This document shows positions 1-8,883 of a stretch of DNA of 64,000 nt, piece by piece. The position numbers were made by a program, and so were the translations under genes. The notes beneath the pieces were generated by a model that had not been told where the DNA came from, did no database searches, and saw nothing but the letters and a program-made list of their open reading frames with translations. The DNA comes from Rhodocyclaceae bacterium (GTDB taxonomy: Bacteria; Pseudomonadota; Gammaproteobacteria; Burkholderiales; Rhodocyclaceae). The stretch spans positions 124,001-188,000 of the forward strand of contig JADKHX010000006.1 in NCBI GenBank assembly GCA_016721505.1, given 5' to 3'. Numbering within the stretch: the stretch's first letter is position 1; each line of letters starts with the position of its first letter.

Positions 1-297
1 ACGAAAAGCAAAGTTTGGGAATCGGAACAGGAGCGACGCGTGCTAGGCGAACTCAAGACACCCGATCCAAAGACCGGGCTCTACTACACAGACTTTGGGT
101 CGCAAGTCCAGTTGCGGTCGGTGATCATCGGTTATCGCTGTACTTGGACCATAGCAGAGGTTGTTAGTCTCCTTGGGCAAGTAGTTGAGCCGGTTCGCGT
201 TTGGAAGGTACGTCCCGCGTTTGGAAGGTTTGCAATGGTGGAACAGCACGGAATCAAATCGGTTACTATCCACCCACCAAAAGTTTCACGAAAGTGA
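1..297 (+). CDS. C-terminal fragment of a DUF2971-like protein (5' end outside window)
   Basis: The frame is open from the first base to a TGA at 295-297, so this is the tail of a gene that starts upstream of the window. The translation has a KSKVWESEQERRV stretch followed about 30 residues later by LRSVIIGYRC. That pairing resembles the end of DUF2971 proteins (a 'W..E.EWR' motif, then 'L..VI.GYR'). The final 45 residues look less conserved. DUF2971 proteins are common accessory genes, often near defence or mobile regions, with no settled biochemical role. The assignment rests on these short motifs only. An internal ATG or GTG start giving a small standalone protein is possible but less likely. 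Confidence 0.4.
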   Translation, partial: TKSKVWESEQERRVLGELKTPDPKTGLYYTDFGSQVQLRSVIIGYRCTWTIAEVVSLLGQVVEPVRVWKVRPAFGRFAMVEQHGIKSVTIHPPKVSRK

Positions 298-462
298 CGA
301 TTAACGACGCAACTGCTAACGGCAATGGCGCAATGACGCCTAACCAGGTTCGAGCGGAGTTTCGCAATCAGCCGCGCAGCCCGCTCAACTGTATGTTCCG
401 TCATCGAAGCGCAGGCGGTTCGGCTTGACTTGTACGGCGTACTGTCAGCACCAACTAGCAAG
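298..462. other. Intergenic stretch, no gene seen
   Basis: No convincing reading frame is present. The only structure I see is a short dispersed repeat copy at 434-456, immediately downstream of the stop codon of the oxygenase gene that begins at 463 on the minus strand. Confidence 0.5.
434..456 (-). repeat. Short dispersed repeat, intergenic copy
   Basis: The minus strand reads TAGTTGGTGCTG, then ACAGTACGCCGT. This matches the ends of the short repeat consensus (CCAGTTGGTGCTGG ... CACGCCGTC) with several mismatches in the middle. It lies just after the stop of the Rieske oxygenase gene, outside coding sequence, which shows the element is not only a protein motif. Confidence 0.6.
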
Positions 463-1683
463 CTACGACACCGACGCAATCGCCGCCTGCACCTCGCGAT
501 GAAAATCCGCCAGCGGTGCTTCGACACGACCCACAGTCAGGTAAGCATTCGCGCCGGTTCGTAGTCCGCGCTGTATGCCCACAGCAGTGTGAATGTCTTC
601 TTTTTGAAACACACCTTTTTCGATCAGCTCGAAAGTTTTTTCCCAATGTGGCTGCCATTCCGGAGTGGCTTTTTCTTTCGGAATCAGCATGCGATGCACC
701 CAGCGCAAGGACTCAGCGCCGGTTGGAAAAAGTGAAATCAGGCTCACGTAATCGGGATGGTATATCGCAATCGTGTTGGGAAAAATTGCGTGACTCGGCG
801 TGACCAACTCACGTAGCTCATGATGATTTTTTGGTGACAAGCTCCCCTGCCCCTGCCATTCTTGCGCGGGGCGACGCGCCACCATGGAACTGAAATGCGG
901 GCCTTGCGCCTCGTTCGTTCCTGAACGGGGCATCTGCCCACCGCTATTGATGCCGTCCATAAAAAACGGATGGATGGTATCGCGATGCAATACGCGGATG
1001 TGATAGGCCTCCAAAAACGCATCGACAATCAGTTTCCAATTTGCTGCGTAGTGATTTTCCACCACACGATAGGTGACGTGTTCGGCCACGTCGTAGTAAT
1101 TCAATTCGGCCGGCAGATCGCCCAGATATTCGTCGAGATTCATTGTGCTGTTCGGCGATGGAATCACCCAGATCAAGCCTGCCCGCTCGGCGCAAGGCAC
1201 GGTGACCAAATCGCGCTCGCCCGCTGGACAGGCGTCGAAGGCATCGGCTTTGAGCATGTGGCGAAATTTTCCGTCGAGGTGATATGACCAGCCGTGATAC
1301 GGACACGCCACGCCTTGCCGTGCGGTGGCCGTTTGGTCGTCAAACAGCCGCATACCGCGATGGCGGCAGACATTCAAAAAGCAATGCACGACACCGTCGG
1401 CATCACGGGTAAGTAGCAGCGGCACGCCGTAGGCATCGTGCGCGATCGCGGTGCCGGATTTCAAATCGCTGCTGTGCGCGACGATGAGTGGATAGCGGCT
1501 GAACAAGGTGGATTTCTCGGCTTCGTACTGCGCGCTAGAAAAATAATATTCGACCGGAATACGATGCTGATGTTCGCTGCGTTCGGGTTGATTGCTCGCA
1601 ATCTGCCTGCTGATGTGATCGAGCAAGGTGGCTATTCGGGGTGGCAGCATGGGCGTTGACTCATGGATTGAAGTGGCTAGCAT
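463..1683 (-). CDS. Rieske non-heme iron aromatic-ring-hydroxylating oxygenase, alpha subunit-like
   Basis: The N-terminal half carries a Rieske [2Fe-2S] motif, CRHRGM followed by CPYHGW (Cys-X-His ... Cys-X2-His). The C-terminal half has the catalytic iron-site signature NWKLIVDAFLEAYHIRVLH, with the bridging Asp and two His. These mark the large subunit of a ring-hydroxylating or related Rieske oxygenase. The substrate cannot be told from sequence, and no small subunit or reductase gene is adjacent. The frame is open up to 1740, but the first residues there look non-coding. I chose the ATG at 1683; the ATG at 1650 (MLPPRIATLL) is equally plausible because neither has a strong Shine-Dalgarno site. 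The gene is divergent from nnrU. Confidence 0.85.
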   Translation of the reverse strand: MLATSIHESTPMLPPRIATLLDHISRQIASNQPERSEHQHRIPVEYYFSSAQYEAEKSTLFSRYPLIVAHSSDLKSGTAIAHDAYGVPLLLTRDADGVVHCFLNVCRHRGMRLFDDQTATARQGVACPYHGWSYHLDGKFRHMLKADAFDACPAGERDLVTVPCAERAGLIWVIPSPNSTMNLDEYLGDLPAELNYYDVAEHVTYRVVENHYAANWKLIVDAFLEAYHIRVLHRDTIHPFFMDGINSGGQMPRSGTNEAQGPHFSSMVARRPAQEWQGQGSLSPKNHHELRELVTPSHAIFPNTIAIYHPDYVSLISLFPTGAESLRWVHRMLIPKEKATPEWQPHWEKTFELIEKGVFQKEDIHTAVGIQRGLRTGANAYLTVGRVEAPLADFHREVQAAIASVS

Positions 1684-1759
1684 AACGCAGTCGGCCGCAT
1701 AATTCAGCGTAGCATGCGCTTCGTCTGCGGCACCTCGCAACTACCCACAAAGGCACCCT

Positions 1760-2338
1760 ATGAGCGCACTCATCGCAGGTTTAGCAATCTTTCTCGGCAT
1801 GCATTTCATTCACATACTGGCACCCGATTGGCGCGCCGCGCAGATGGCGCGGCTGGGCGAAAAAGCCTGGAAAGGGATATTTTCGGTCGCCTCGCTGGCC
1901 GGCTTTGGCTTGTTGGTCTGGGGCTATGGTCAAGCGCGGCTTGACCCTGTGGTGTTGTGGCAAGCACCGCGCGCATTGAACGCCGTGGTTTCGCTGCTGA
2001 TGTTGCCAGCCTTCATCTTATTGGTCGCCGCCTATGTGCCCGGCAATCGCATCAAGGCCATGGTCGGCCACCCGATGGTTGCTAGCGTAAAGCTTTGGGC
2101 GTTCGCGCATTTAGTCGTCAACGGTAACCTTGCCGATGTGCTGCTATTCGGCGGTTTTCTGGTGTGGGCGGTAATGAGTTTCGTGACCAACCGCAAACGT
2201 GATCGCCTTAGCGGTAAAACCTATCCGGTCGGCCCCGTTTCCCGGACGGTGATTACCGTCGTTGTCGGCACAATTGTCTACGCGTTATTTGCGGGGTATT
2301 TGCATCTCAAGCTGATTGGGGTTTCGCCCTTAGCTTGA
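1760..2338 (+). CDS. NnrU family integral membrane protein
   Basis: The protein has 192 residues and about five or six hydrophobic segments. It contains the family-typical HPM..SVKLWAFAHLVVNG stretch around residues 103-121, with conserved His residues near the membrane. NnrU proteins were first linked to nitric oxide/nitrite reductase regulation in denitrifiers and are related to a carotenoid isomerase-like fold. No denitrification genes are visible in this window, so the role here is unassigned. The C-terminus overlaps the 3' end of the convergent diguanylate cyclase gene by nine bases. Confidence 0.8.
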   Translation: MSALIAGLAIFLGMHFIHILAPDWRAAQMARLGEKAWKGIFSVASLAGFGLLVWGYGQARLDPVVLWQAPRALNAVVSLLMLPAFILLVAAYVPGNRIKAMVGHPMVASVKLWAFAHLVVNGNLADVLLFGGFLVWAVMSFVTNRKRDRLSGKTYPVGPVSRTVITVVVGTIVYALFAGYLHLKLIGVSPLA

Positions 2339-3397
2339 GGCTGCGCCGTCGTGATTGCCGATCTCAAGGCGATTGCGCCCGTTGGCCTTCGCCCGATATA
2401 GGGCAGCGTCAGCAGCGCCAATGAGGTCTTCGATCTTTGCGGTGCCGGCAAGACTTGGTGCCAAGCCGATACTGACCGTGACGTTTATCAAGCCCGCCGG
2501 AGTTGCTATCGGTGCCTCTTCGATTGACAAGCGAATTCGCTCACATAGCTTCATGGCCGATTTCAAGTTTGCATTGCTCAGCACCGCAATAAATTCCTCA
2601 CCGCCGTAGCGTCCAACTGAGTCGTACTCACGCAGAGCACGGCGGACGCGGGCAGCGACTTCGACCAGCGCGGCATCTCCCGCTTGATGCCCATGGGTAT
2701 CGTTTACTTTTTTAAAGTGATCGACATCGATCATCGCTACGCACATCGGTATTCCGCGTTTAGCGCGCTCCAATTCGGCAGCCATCAGTTCCATGATTGC
2801 CATGCGATTCCATAGGCGCGTAAGCCCGTCGATAGAAGCCCGCAACTTTAGCTCGTCCATCTCACGGATCAGATCACGCTGAGTTTCATTGAGCTGACCG
2901 CGCTGCAATTCGGATTCGACGATTGCCGCCAGATCTTTGAGCGTCCGTAGTTGCTCTGCTGTGATTGTTCGCGGTGCCGCATCCATGACACATAGCGCGC
3001 CAACGCGATTGCCGTCTATGCAATGCAGTGGATGCCCTGCGTAGAAACGGATATTCGGATTATTGGTAACCAAAGGGTTGTCGCTGAACCGCTCGTCCTT
3101 TGCCATGTCGCCAACAATGAAGGGCTCATCCGCATGGATGGCGTGCCCGCAAAACGATACTTCCCGCGTCGTTTCGGTAATATTCACACCCAGCGCAACA
3201 CCAGGACCCTGTGCCGATTTGAACCACACGGTGTCGTTTGCCACCAGACTTACCAGCGCAATCGGTGTGCCTAGTATTTGCGAGGCAATTCGTGTGATGC
3301 GATCAAAGCGCTCTTCTCCCGGCGTAAACAGCACGTCCATCGCATGCAAGGATGCAAGTCGCTGCGCTTCGTTTTCCGGCAGGTCTGGTGTTTTCAT
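2330..3397 (-). CDS. GAF-domain diguanylate cyclase (GGDEF)
   Basis: An N-terminal GAF sensor domain (about residues 20-165) is followed by a GGDEF domain (about 185-345) with the active-site motif YGGEEF, a normal active variant of GGDEF. The allosteric inhibition site RxxD is present as REYD exactly five residues before GGEEF, so product feedback by c-di-GMP is expected. There is no transmembrane segment or signal peptide, so the enzyme should be cytoplasmic and make c-di-GMP from two GTP in response to an unknown small ligand or redox cue. It converges on nnrU and lies just upstream of the alcohol dehydrogenase gene on the same strand, with a 25-base gap. Confidence 0.93.
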   Translation of the reverse strand: MKTPDLPENEAQRLASLHAMDVLFTPGEERFDRITRIASQILGTPIALVSLVANDTVWFKSAQGPGVALGVNITETTREVSFCGHAIHADEPFIVGDMAKDERFSDNPLVTNNPNIRFYAGHPLHCIDGNRVGALCVMDAAPRTITAEQLRTLKDLAAIVESELQRGQLNETQRDLIREMDELKLRASIDGLTRLWNRMAIMELMAAELERAKRGIPMCVAMIDVDHFKKVNDTHGHQAGDAALVEVAARVRRALREYDSVGRYGGEEFIAVLSNANLKSAMKLCERIRLSIEEAPIATPAGLINVTVSIGLAPSLAGTAKIEDLIGAADAALYRAKANGRNRLEIGNHDGAASS

Positions 3398-3421
3398 CTG
3401 CGTTCAGTCATTGCTGATTGT

Positions 3422-4624
3422 TTAAGATTTTTTCGGCAGCAACTTCATCAGCAAGTCGTGGCAATCGGTAAAGGAAAAATATACTGGCACGGCATAAGTG
3501 CCATGGGCTTCTTTTAGCGCGCGGTCGATGATGATCTCGAAGTCAGCACGGCGGAGTTCGGCGATGGTTTCAGGGATGTCCATGTCGCGATTCATTTTGC
3601 GAATGCGGGCGATGAATTGTTCAGCTAAATCGACGTCGTCGCGGCTCGTTGGGTTAATGCCGGCACCTCGTGCCAATTCGGCGAGGCGATGTGCAATTTT
3701 GGGCATCGAACGATCAAGCACATAGGGCATCACCACGGCGTTGGCGAATCCATGCGGGACATGGTAGAGACCACCAAGCTGGTGAGAAATGGCGTGCACG
3801 TAGCCGACACCGGAGCGGGTGAATGCTAAACCGGCGTCATACGAAGCCTGCGCCATGTTTTCGCGCGCCTTCAAGTCCTTGCCCTTGCGATAGGCGGTTG
3901 GCAAATTGGCGACTATCGCTGCGACCGCACTCATTGCCAACGCATCGGTTTCAGCGTTCGCCAGTGTTGACACGTAGGCTTCGACGGCATGGGTCAGCGC
4001 GTCCATGCCAGTCGCCGCGGTGATGTCGGCAGGCAAGCCTATCATCAGCTTGGGATCGAGCGCCACCATCAATGGCACCAGCTTCGGATCAATGATGGCG
4101 TGTTTCTGACGTGCGGCTTTGTCGCTAACTACCGCCGCTACCGTCACTTCTGAACCGGTGCCGGCGGTGGTCGGCGCGGCGTAGAACGGCACCCCCATTT
4201 TGCGCACTTTGAACAGGCCGATCAGTTTTGAGGGATGGCAGTTATTGGCGTAGCAGGCCACCATGGTTTTGGCGCCATCGATTGATGATCCACCGCCCAC
4301 CGCAAAAACGGCTTGCGCATCCGTGTCACGCAGATGTTTAACTCCAGCTTCAATCGTTTCGTAGCCCGGATCAGGTTCAACTTGATGAAATACGTCGACC
4401 TTTACCCCAGCGGCGCGCAAAGTTTTCAATATGGGATTTACTTCGCCGCGCTTGTACATACCAGCGCTGGTAATCAAGGTTAAGCGTTTGATTCCGGTCT
4501 TGGCGATTTCACTACTCAATACCAGCGACGAGTCGGGACCAACGAAACACTTCGGCGTTGGAAAGGGAATTACCTTGGAGGCGATGCCCAGTCCGGCAAT
4601 TCGCAGTCGACTGATGGTATGCAT
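3422..4624 (-). CDS. Iron-containing alcohol dehydrogenase (group III)
   Basis: The protein has 400 residues. A GGGSSIDGAK nucleotide-binding motif is near residue 110 and a TTAGTGSEVT stretch follows. The metal-binding region includes HAVEAYVS and the His-rich stretch HAISHQLGGLYHVPHGFANAV. This is the full length expected for NAD(P)-dependent iron-type dehydrogenases acting on primary alcohols or diols; the substrate is unknown. The start at 4624 is supported by AAGGAG eight bases upstream; the frame extends further but that part looks non-coding. It is 80 bases downstream of the SDR gene on the same strand and may be co-transcribed with it. Confidence 0.92.
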   Translation of the reverse strand: MHTISRLRIAGLGIASKVIPFPTPKCFVGPDSSLVLSSEIAKTGIKRLTLITSAGMYKRGEVNPILKTLRAAGVKVDVFHQVEPDPGYETIEAGVKHLRDTDAQAVFAVGGGSSIDGAKTMVACYANNCHPSKLIGLFKVRKMGVPFYAAPTTAGTGSEVTVAAVVSDKAARQKHAIIDPKLVPLMVALDPKLMIGLPADITAATGMDALTHAVEAYVSTLANAETDALAMSAVAAIVANLPTAYRKGKDLKARENMAQASYDAGLAFTRSGVGYVHAISHQLGGLYHVPHGFANAVVMPYVLDRSMPKIAHRLAELARGAGINPTSRDDVDLAEQFIARIRKMNRDMDIPETIAELRRADFEIIIDRALKEAHGTYAVPVYFSFTDCHDLLMKLLPKKS

Positions 4625-4704
4625 AGTGCGACTCCTTGATGGTTTTAACCTAGGGCTGAATCGGCCGGGAGGTTTCCCAGCCGATTTCATCGTGCGTGGC
4701 TAGC

Positions 4705-5859
4705 TTACCAATGCACGCCGTTGAACACCTGCGCAAACAACTGACGCGCCATATCGACTTTGCCCTTCGGCAGTTTCTTTTCTTCGGCGGCGGCTTCAGC
4801 CTCGGTCAGCCCACGTGCAGCGGCTGAATCAGGGAACAAGTTGTAGGCTTGATTCAGGATGTACTCACTAATTTTTGGGGTCAGCGCGTGGGAGACAGCA
4901 CCGGCCAAACCAAGGCCTGTCGCAATCCGCGCGGGTCGGTCTATCACTGCATCGACGATCATTTCTGAGGCCTCATCAGGCGTCAGCATCGGAAACGCTT
5001 TGTACATTTTTGTCGGTGCCGTCATGGCCGTTGCCACTAGCGGCATATAGATTGTCGTGAAGGCAACCTTGCGGTCCGAGAATTCCGAAGCAGCGCAAGT
5101 TGAAAATGCGTCCAGCGCAGCCTTTGATGCGACATAGGCGGCAAAGCGCGGTGCATTGGTCAGGACGCCGATCGATGACACGTTGATGATTTGTCCAGAT
5201 TTACGCTCCAACATCAATGGCGCAAAACCCATGATCAAGCGCACCGCGCCAAAGTAATTCAACTGCATGGTGCGTTCGAAATCGTGAAAACGTTCAAATG
5301 AATATTTCAGCGAGCGGCGAATCGAGCGTCCGGCGTTGTTGACCAGGACATCGACGTGACCGTGCTTGTCGAGCACGGTTTTAACGAAGCGATCACAATC
5401 AGCCAAGTCGGAAATGTCGCACGAATAGGCGAATGCCTTGCCGCCGTCGGCCTTGATTTTTGCCATTGTTGCATCGAGCTTTTCGGGCGTACGCGCGGCC
5501 AGAATCACGATTGCACCAGCCTTTGCTAGTTTGATTGCCGCGTCTTCGCCAATGCCCGCGGTGGCACCGGTGACGACCACTACTTTATTGCGGATCGCTT
5601 TACTCAGCAGGCTGGCGCGGCGGGTTTTGACCACTGCTCGCGATACCTTGCGTGTTACTTTCACCGCTTTGCCTATTGGATTCGCGTCGATCACACTGGC
5701 GACCGTGCTCATCACTGAGTCGCGAGTAGACCTTGCGGTTCGCTTGACTGTACTTGCTGCCGGCGCGGCTGGTGCGGCAGGTTTGGCGGCGGGCGCTGCC
5801 TTGGCTTTAGGTGCGCTGCGTCGGGTAGTGGTTGTGGTCTTGGTTGCTTTGGTTGCCAT
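4705..5859 (-). CDS. Short-chain dehydrogenase/reductase with an Ala/Lys/Pro-rich N-terminal tail
   Basis: Residues about 90-330 form a classical SDR domain. It has the TGATAGIG dinucleotide-binding motif, NNAG, a catalytic Ser region (INVSSIGV) and YVASK. Residues 1-40 are almost only Ala, Lys, Pro and Thr, resembling the tails of histone H1-like or phasin-like proteins; residues 41-90 are basic. The start is secure, with AGGAGG five bases upstream of ATG 5859. Substrate is unknown; SDRs of this type act on 3-hydroxyacyl or steroid-like compounds. The tail could target the enzyme to nucleoid, granule or membrane, which is inference. It is followed by the iron alcohol dehydrogenase gene. Confidence 0.88.
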   Translation of the reverse strand: MATKATKTTTTTRRSAPKAKAAPAAKPAAPAAPAASTVKRTARSTRDSVMSTVASVIDANPIGKAVKVTRKVSRAVVKTRRASLLSKAIRNKVVVVTGATAGIGEDAAIKLAKAGAIVILAARTPEKLDATMAKIKADGGKAFAYSCDISDLADCDRFVKTVLDKHGHVDVLVNNAGRSIRRSLKYSFERFHDFERTMQLNYFGAVRLIMGFAPLMLERKSGQIINVSSIGVLTNAPRFAAYVASKAALDAFSTCAASEFSDRKVAFTTIYMPLVATAMTAPTKMYKAFPMLTPDEASEMIVDAVIDRPARIATGLGLAGAVSHALTPKISEYILNQAYNLFPDSAAARGLTEAEAAAEEKKLPKGKVDMARQLFAQVFNGVHW

Positions 5860-6008
5860 ATTGCCTCCTGAGAAATTCGTGGTGAAGGTTATTTTTAGAT
5901 CCGCTTTACGATCTGCTTGAAAAGTGTTTTTGCCGATTGCTGCCTATGATACCGATGGATTCGCGTTTTTCGTTAGCTTTGCAAGCCAAGCACTTTGCGC
6001 TGTCTGCG
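5860..6008. other. Intergenic region between SDR gene and uup
   Basis: This 149-base gap carries the AGGAGG ribosome-binding site of the SDR gene and presumably its promoter. No gene, RNA or clear terminator is seen. Confidence 0.4.
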
Positions 6009-7925
6009 TTAAGCCGATTTGGCTTCCAGCGCTTCCCAACGGCTCATCGCCGTTTCGATTTCACGCTCGACGGCGGTGAGTCGCGTTTGCACGGTGCGCA
6101 CCGCTTCGCTTTGTCCTTGGAAAAAACTTGGGTCGCTAAAACGGGCGTGTAGCGCCTTTTGTTCGACTTCGAGCGCAGCAATTTTTTCCGGCAATTGGTC
6201 GAGTTCGCGCTGTTCTTTGAAACTGAGTTTGGTTTTTTGTGCGGTCGAAGGCTTTGATGGCGTATCACCAGCACCAACTGACGATTTCGCATTGGTCGTG
6301 TTTGCGGCCACCGCACTCACCACCACCCGCTGCCTGACCCAATCGGCATAGCCGCCGACATATTCACGCCAACGTCCCTGCCCTTCGCTGACGATACTTT
6401 GCGTCACCACGTTGTCCAAAAAAGCGCGGTCATGGCTGACCAAAAATACGGTACCGGGATAGTCCTGCAATAGCGCTTCAAGTAATTCCAGTGTCTCGAT
6501 ATCCAGATCGTTGGTTGGTTCGTCGAGCACCAACAAATTGGCTGGCTTGGCAAACAAGCGCGCCAGTAACAAGCGATTGCGCTCACCGCCCGAGAGTGAT
6601 TTAACTGGCGAGCGCGCACGTTCCGGGGCAAATAAAAAGTCGCCGAGATAGCCAATCACGTGTTGCCGCGCACCGCGAAACTCCACGTATTCAGAGCCGG
6701 GGCTGATGACTTCAGCCAGCGTTGCTTCGGGATCAAGCTGAGTACGGAATTGATCGAAATAAGCGACTTCTAACTTGGTGCCGAGCCGCACTTCGCCCGC
6801 ATCAGCTTCCAGCTCGCCCAGAATCAAACGCAGCAATGTCGTCTTGCCACAGCCGTTGGGGCCAATCAAACCGATCTTGTCGCCACGTTGAATGCGGCAG
6901 GAAATATGGCTGACAATTTTTCGCTCGCCGAAAGACTTGCTGACGTTTTCCAGCTCCGCCACCAGCTTGCCGGATTCGTCTCCGCGCGCCAAACGAAAAT
7001 CAACTTTGCCTTGTTGCTCGCGTCGTGCCACGCGCGCCGAGCGCAAGGCTTCCAGACGCTTGATGCGCCCAACCGCGCGAGTACGCCGCGCTTCCACGCC
7101 CTTGCGGATCCAGATTTCTTCCTGTGCCAATAATTTATCGGCGCGTGCATTGGCCAGCGCTTCTTCATTCAGCTGAAATTCCTTGCGCTCCTGATAGGCG
7201 AAAAAGCTGCCCGGATAACTGCGCAATTCGCCGCGATCCAATTCGACGATCCGCGTTGATACGGCATCCAAGAAAGTCCGGTCATGGGTGATTACCATCG
7301 CTGCGCCGGTGTGATTCTTGAGTAATTCTTCCAGCCACACAATGCCATCGACATCCAGATGATTGGTCGGCTCGTCAAGCAACAATAAATCCGGCGCGGC
7401 GACCAAGGCTTGCGCCAGCGCGACACGTTTTTTATTCCCGCCGGATAGCGTAGTAACTTCTACTTCGCCATCCAAATTGAGGCGCGCCAGCATTTGTTCG
7501 ACGCGCTGCGTTAGCCGCCAGCCGTCGCACGCTTCAAGTTGTTCTTGTAAATCATGAAGAATTTCCATGTCGGTGTCCATTGACGCCGTATCACCAGCAC
7601 CAACTCGCACCACGGCATGGTGGTAGTCGCGCAGCAAACGACTAACTTCACCCAAGCCTTCTGAAACTGCATCAAACACGCTACTGCCGGCCGCGAATTC
7701 CGGCTCTTGCGGCACGTAACTCAGCTTTAATCCGGGCTCGGTCCACAGCACGCCATCATCGAGCGCGCCCTTGCCACACAAGGCTTTGAGCAAACTGGAC
7801 TTGCCACTGCCATTGCGGCCAATCAGACCAATGCGTTCGCCTGCGTCGATTTGCAATGCGGTGTGATCCAAAAGGGCAACGTGGCCAAAAGCGAGGCAAG
7901 CGCGGTCGAGAGTCAGTAAGGGCAT
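6009..7925 (-). CDS. uup: ABC-F family ATPase, Uup type
   Basis: Two ATP-binding cassettes are present: first Walker A GRNGSGKSS, signature LSGGNKKR and Walker B LLLLDEPTNHLD; second Walker A GPNGCGKTT, signature LSGGERNR and LVLDEPTNDLD. A linker with many Arg/Lys lies between them. A C-terminal coiled coil (from about residue 565) is the hallmark of Uup, which acts on the ribosome or on branched DNA and limits precise transposon excision. There are no membrane segments. The protein has 638 residues from ATG 7925 (MPLLTLDRAC). It carries two in-frame copies of the dispersed repeat peptide: RVGAGDTAS at residues 107-115 in the first cassette, and SVGAGDTPS near 549-557, just before the coiled coil. 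Confidence 0.93.
   Translation of the reverse strand: MPLLTLDRACLAFGHVALLDHTALQIDAGERIGLIGRNGSGKSSLLKALCGKGALDDGVLWTEPGLKLSYVPQEPEFAAGSSVFDAVSEGLGEVSRLLRDYHHAVVRVGAGDTASMDTDMEILHDLQEQLEACDGWRLTQRVEQMLARLNLDGEVEVTTLSGGNKKRVALAQALVAAPDLLLLDEPTNHLDVDGIVWLEELLKNHTGAAMVITHDRTFLDAVSTRIVELDRGELRSYPGSFFAYQERKEFQLNEEALANARADKLLAQEEIWIRKGVEARRTRAVGRIKRLEALRSARVARREQQGKVDFRLARGDESGKLVAELENVSKSFGERKIVSHISCRIQRGDKIGLIGPNGCGKTTLLRLILGELEADAGEVRLGTKLEVAYFDQFRTQLDPEATLAEVISPGSEYVEFRGARQHVIGYLGDFLFAPERARSPVKSLSGGERNRLLLARLFAKPANLLVLDEPTNDLDIETLELLEALLQDYPGTVFLVSHDRAFLDNVVTQSIVSEGQGRWREYVGGYADWVRQRVVVSAVAANTTNAKSSVGAGDTPSKPSTAQKTKLSFKEQRELDQLPEKIAALEVEQKALHARFSDPSFFQGQSEAVRTVQTRLTAVEREIETAMSRWEALEAKSA
6256..6281 (-). 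repeat. Short dispersed repeat inside uup (second copy)
   Basis: The minus strand reads TCAGTTGGTGCTGG, then TGATACGCCATC. In the uup reading frame it encodes SVGAGDTPS in the linker before the C-terminal coiled coil. Confidence 0.85.
7582..7607 (-). repeat. Short dispersed repeat inside uup (first copy)
   Basis: The minus strand reads CGAGTTGGTGCTGG, then TGATACGGCGTC. In frame it encodes RVGAGDTAS in the first ATPase cassette, between Walker A and the signature motif, in the region where ABC proteins vary in length. Confidence 0.85.
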
Positions 7926-8048
7926 GGGGGTCAGCGAGTGGTGGCGCACATCGGCGCAATGAGGCGGGAGGCGGGATGAAAAAACTTGTCATCCGAAGAA
8001 TTAAAACTGCGGCGCGAATTATAGGTCAGTGGCTAAAATACGAAGTTC

Positions 8049-8124
8049 GCCCCCATAGCTCAGTGGATAGAGCACTTCCCTCCTAAGGAAGGGGTCGCAC
8101 GTTCGATTCGTGCTGGGGGCGCCA
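8049..8124 (+). tRNA. tRNA-Arg (anticodon CCU)
   Basis: A complete 76-nt cloverleaf including encoded CCA is present. The acceptor stem GCCCCCA pairs with TGGGGGC, the D arm has AGCTCAGT, the anticodon stem is CTTCC/GGAAG with loop CTCCTAA (anticodon CCT), and the T arm contains GTTCGATTC. It decodes AGG. It stands alone between divergently placed uup and the coiled-coil gene. Confidence 0.97.
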
Positions 8125-8214
8125 CTCGCCGCAAGTAAAAAAACGTCACTGTTTCAGAGTGTTGGCTGATATGATTAAAGTCTTGGTGCACTTTGCCACT
8201 GTTGCACACCAACC

Positions 8215-8883
8215 ATGACTGCGATTGCCGACTACGACCTTCAAGATGAATTGACGCTAGCACTTGCTGATGTGCGCGATTTGAAACGCACCGTCATCGC
8301 ATTGCGCAGCGAACTTGAACAGGTTCAAGCGGATCGCCATGCTGATGCAATTCGCATTGGTCAAGCTAGTGCAACAGAAATCAACCAACTAAAAATCACC
8401 GTCGGTGCTTTGCGCGACGAACTCGAACATGGTCGCATAGAACGACTACGTTTGGTACAACAAGAACGTGCTGCGGCCGACCAGGAAATTCGGCAGCTAA
8501 AATCCACCGCCGCTGCGCTGCGTGACGAGCTTGAAAAAAACCGCGCCGATCACGCGCATGCGTTGCAGCAAGAGCGTGTGGCTGGTCACAATGAAATGCA
8601 GCAAATGAAAGCCACCGCAGGAACCTTACGCGACGAGTTGGAGAAAACCCGTGCAGATACTGATCAAGCGGTGCGTGCAACGCAAGCGGGTGCGCACGGT
8701 GAGATCGATCAATTGAAAAAAACGGTGGCAAGCTTGCGCGAAAGACTTGAATTGCAACAGCTCGACAGGGACAATGCAGTGCGGCAAGCACATACCCAAT
8801 TTGCCGACGAAAACGCGCAGCTGCACGCCACCATTTCGGCACTGCGTGACCAACTGGAGAACGTGCATCGTGAAGCAAGATGA
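8215..8883 (+). CDS. Coiled-coil protein built of six 36-residue repeats
   Basis: After about 20 residues the 222-residue protein consists of six tandem units, each holding a (Q/D)L(K)xTxxALRDELE core. The cores recur every 36 residues (the first four Leu positions are 23, 59, 95, 131). Heptad-like Leu spacing and high Glu/Arg/Gln content predict a long soluble alpha-helical coiled coil. There is no signal peptide or membrane segment. It overlaps the following GAF-GAF adenylate cyclase gene (start GTG 8870), indicating translational coupling. A scaffold or oligomerisation partner of the cyclase is a reasonable inference. I do not recognise a named family; low-complexity similarity to many coiled coils would mislead searches. 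Confidence 0.75.
   Translation: MTAIADYDLQDELTLALADVRDLKRTVIALRSELEQVQADRHADAIRIGQASATEINQLKITVGALRDELEHGRIERLRLVQQERAAADQEIRQLKSTAAALRDELEKNRADHAHALQQERVAGHNEMQQMKATAGTLRDELEKTRADTDQAVRATQAGAHGEIDQLKKTVASLRERLELQQLDRDNAVRQAHTQFADENAQLHATISALRDQLENVHREAR

Noticed and set aside
5975..6010. GCTTTGCAAGCC...CTTTGCGC stretch resembling the middle of the long repeat
   Set aside because: No repeat ends on either side; the similarity is short and could be chance.
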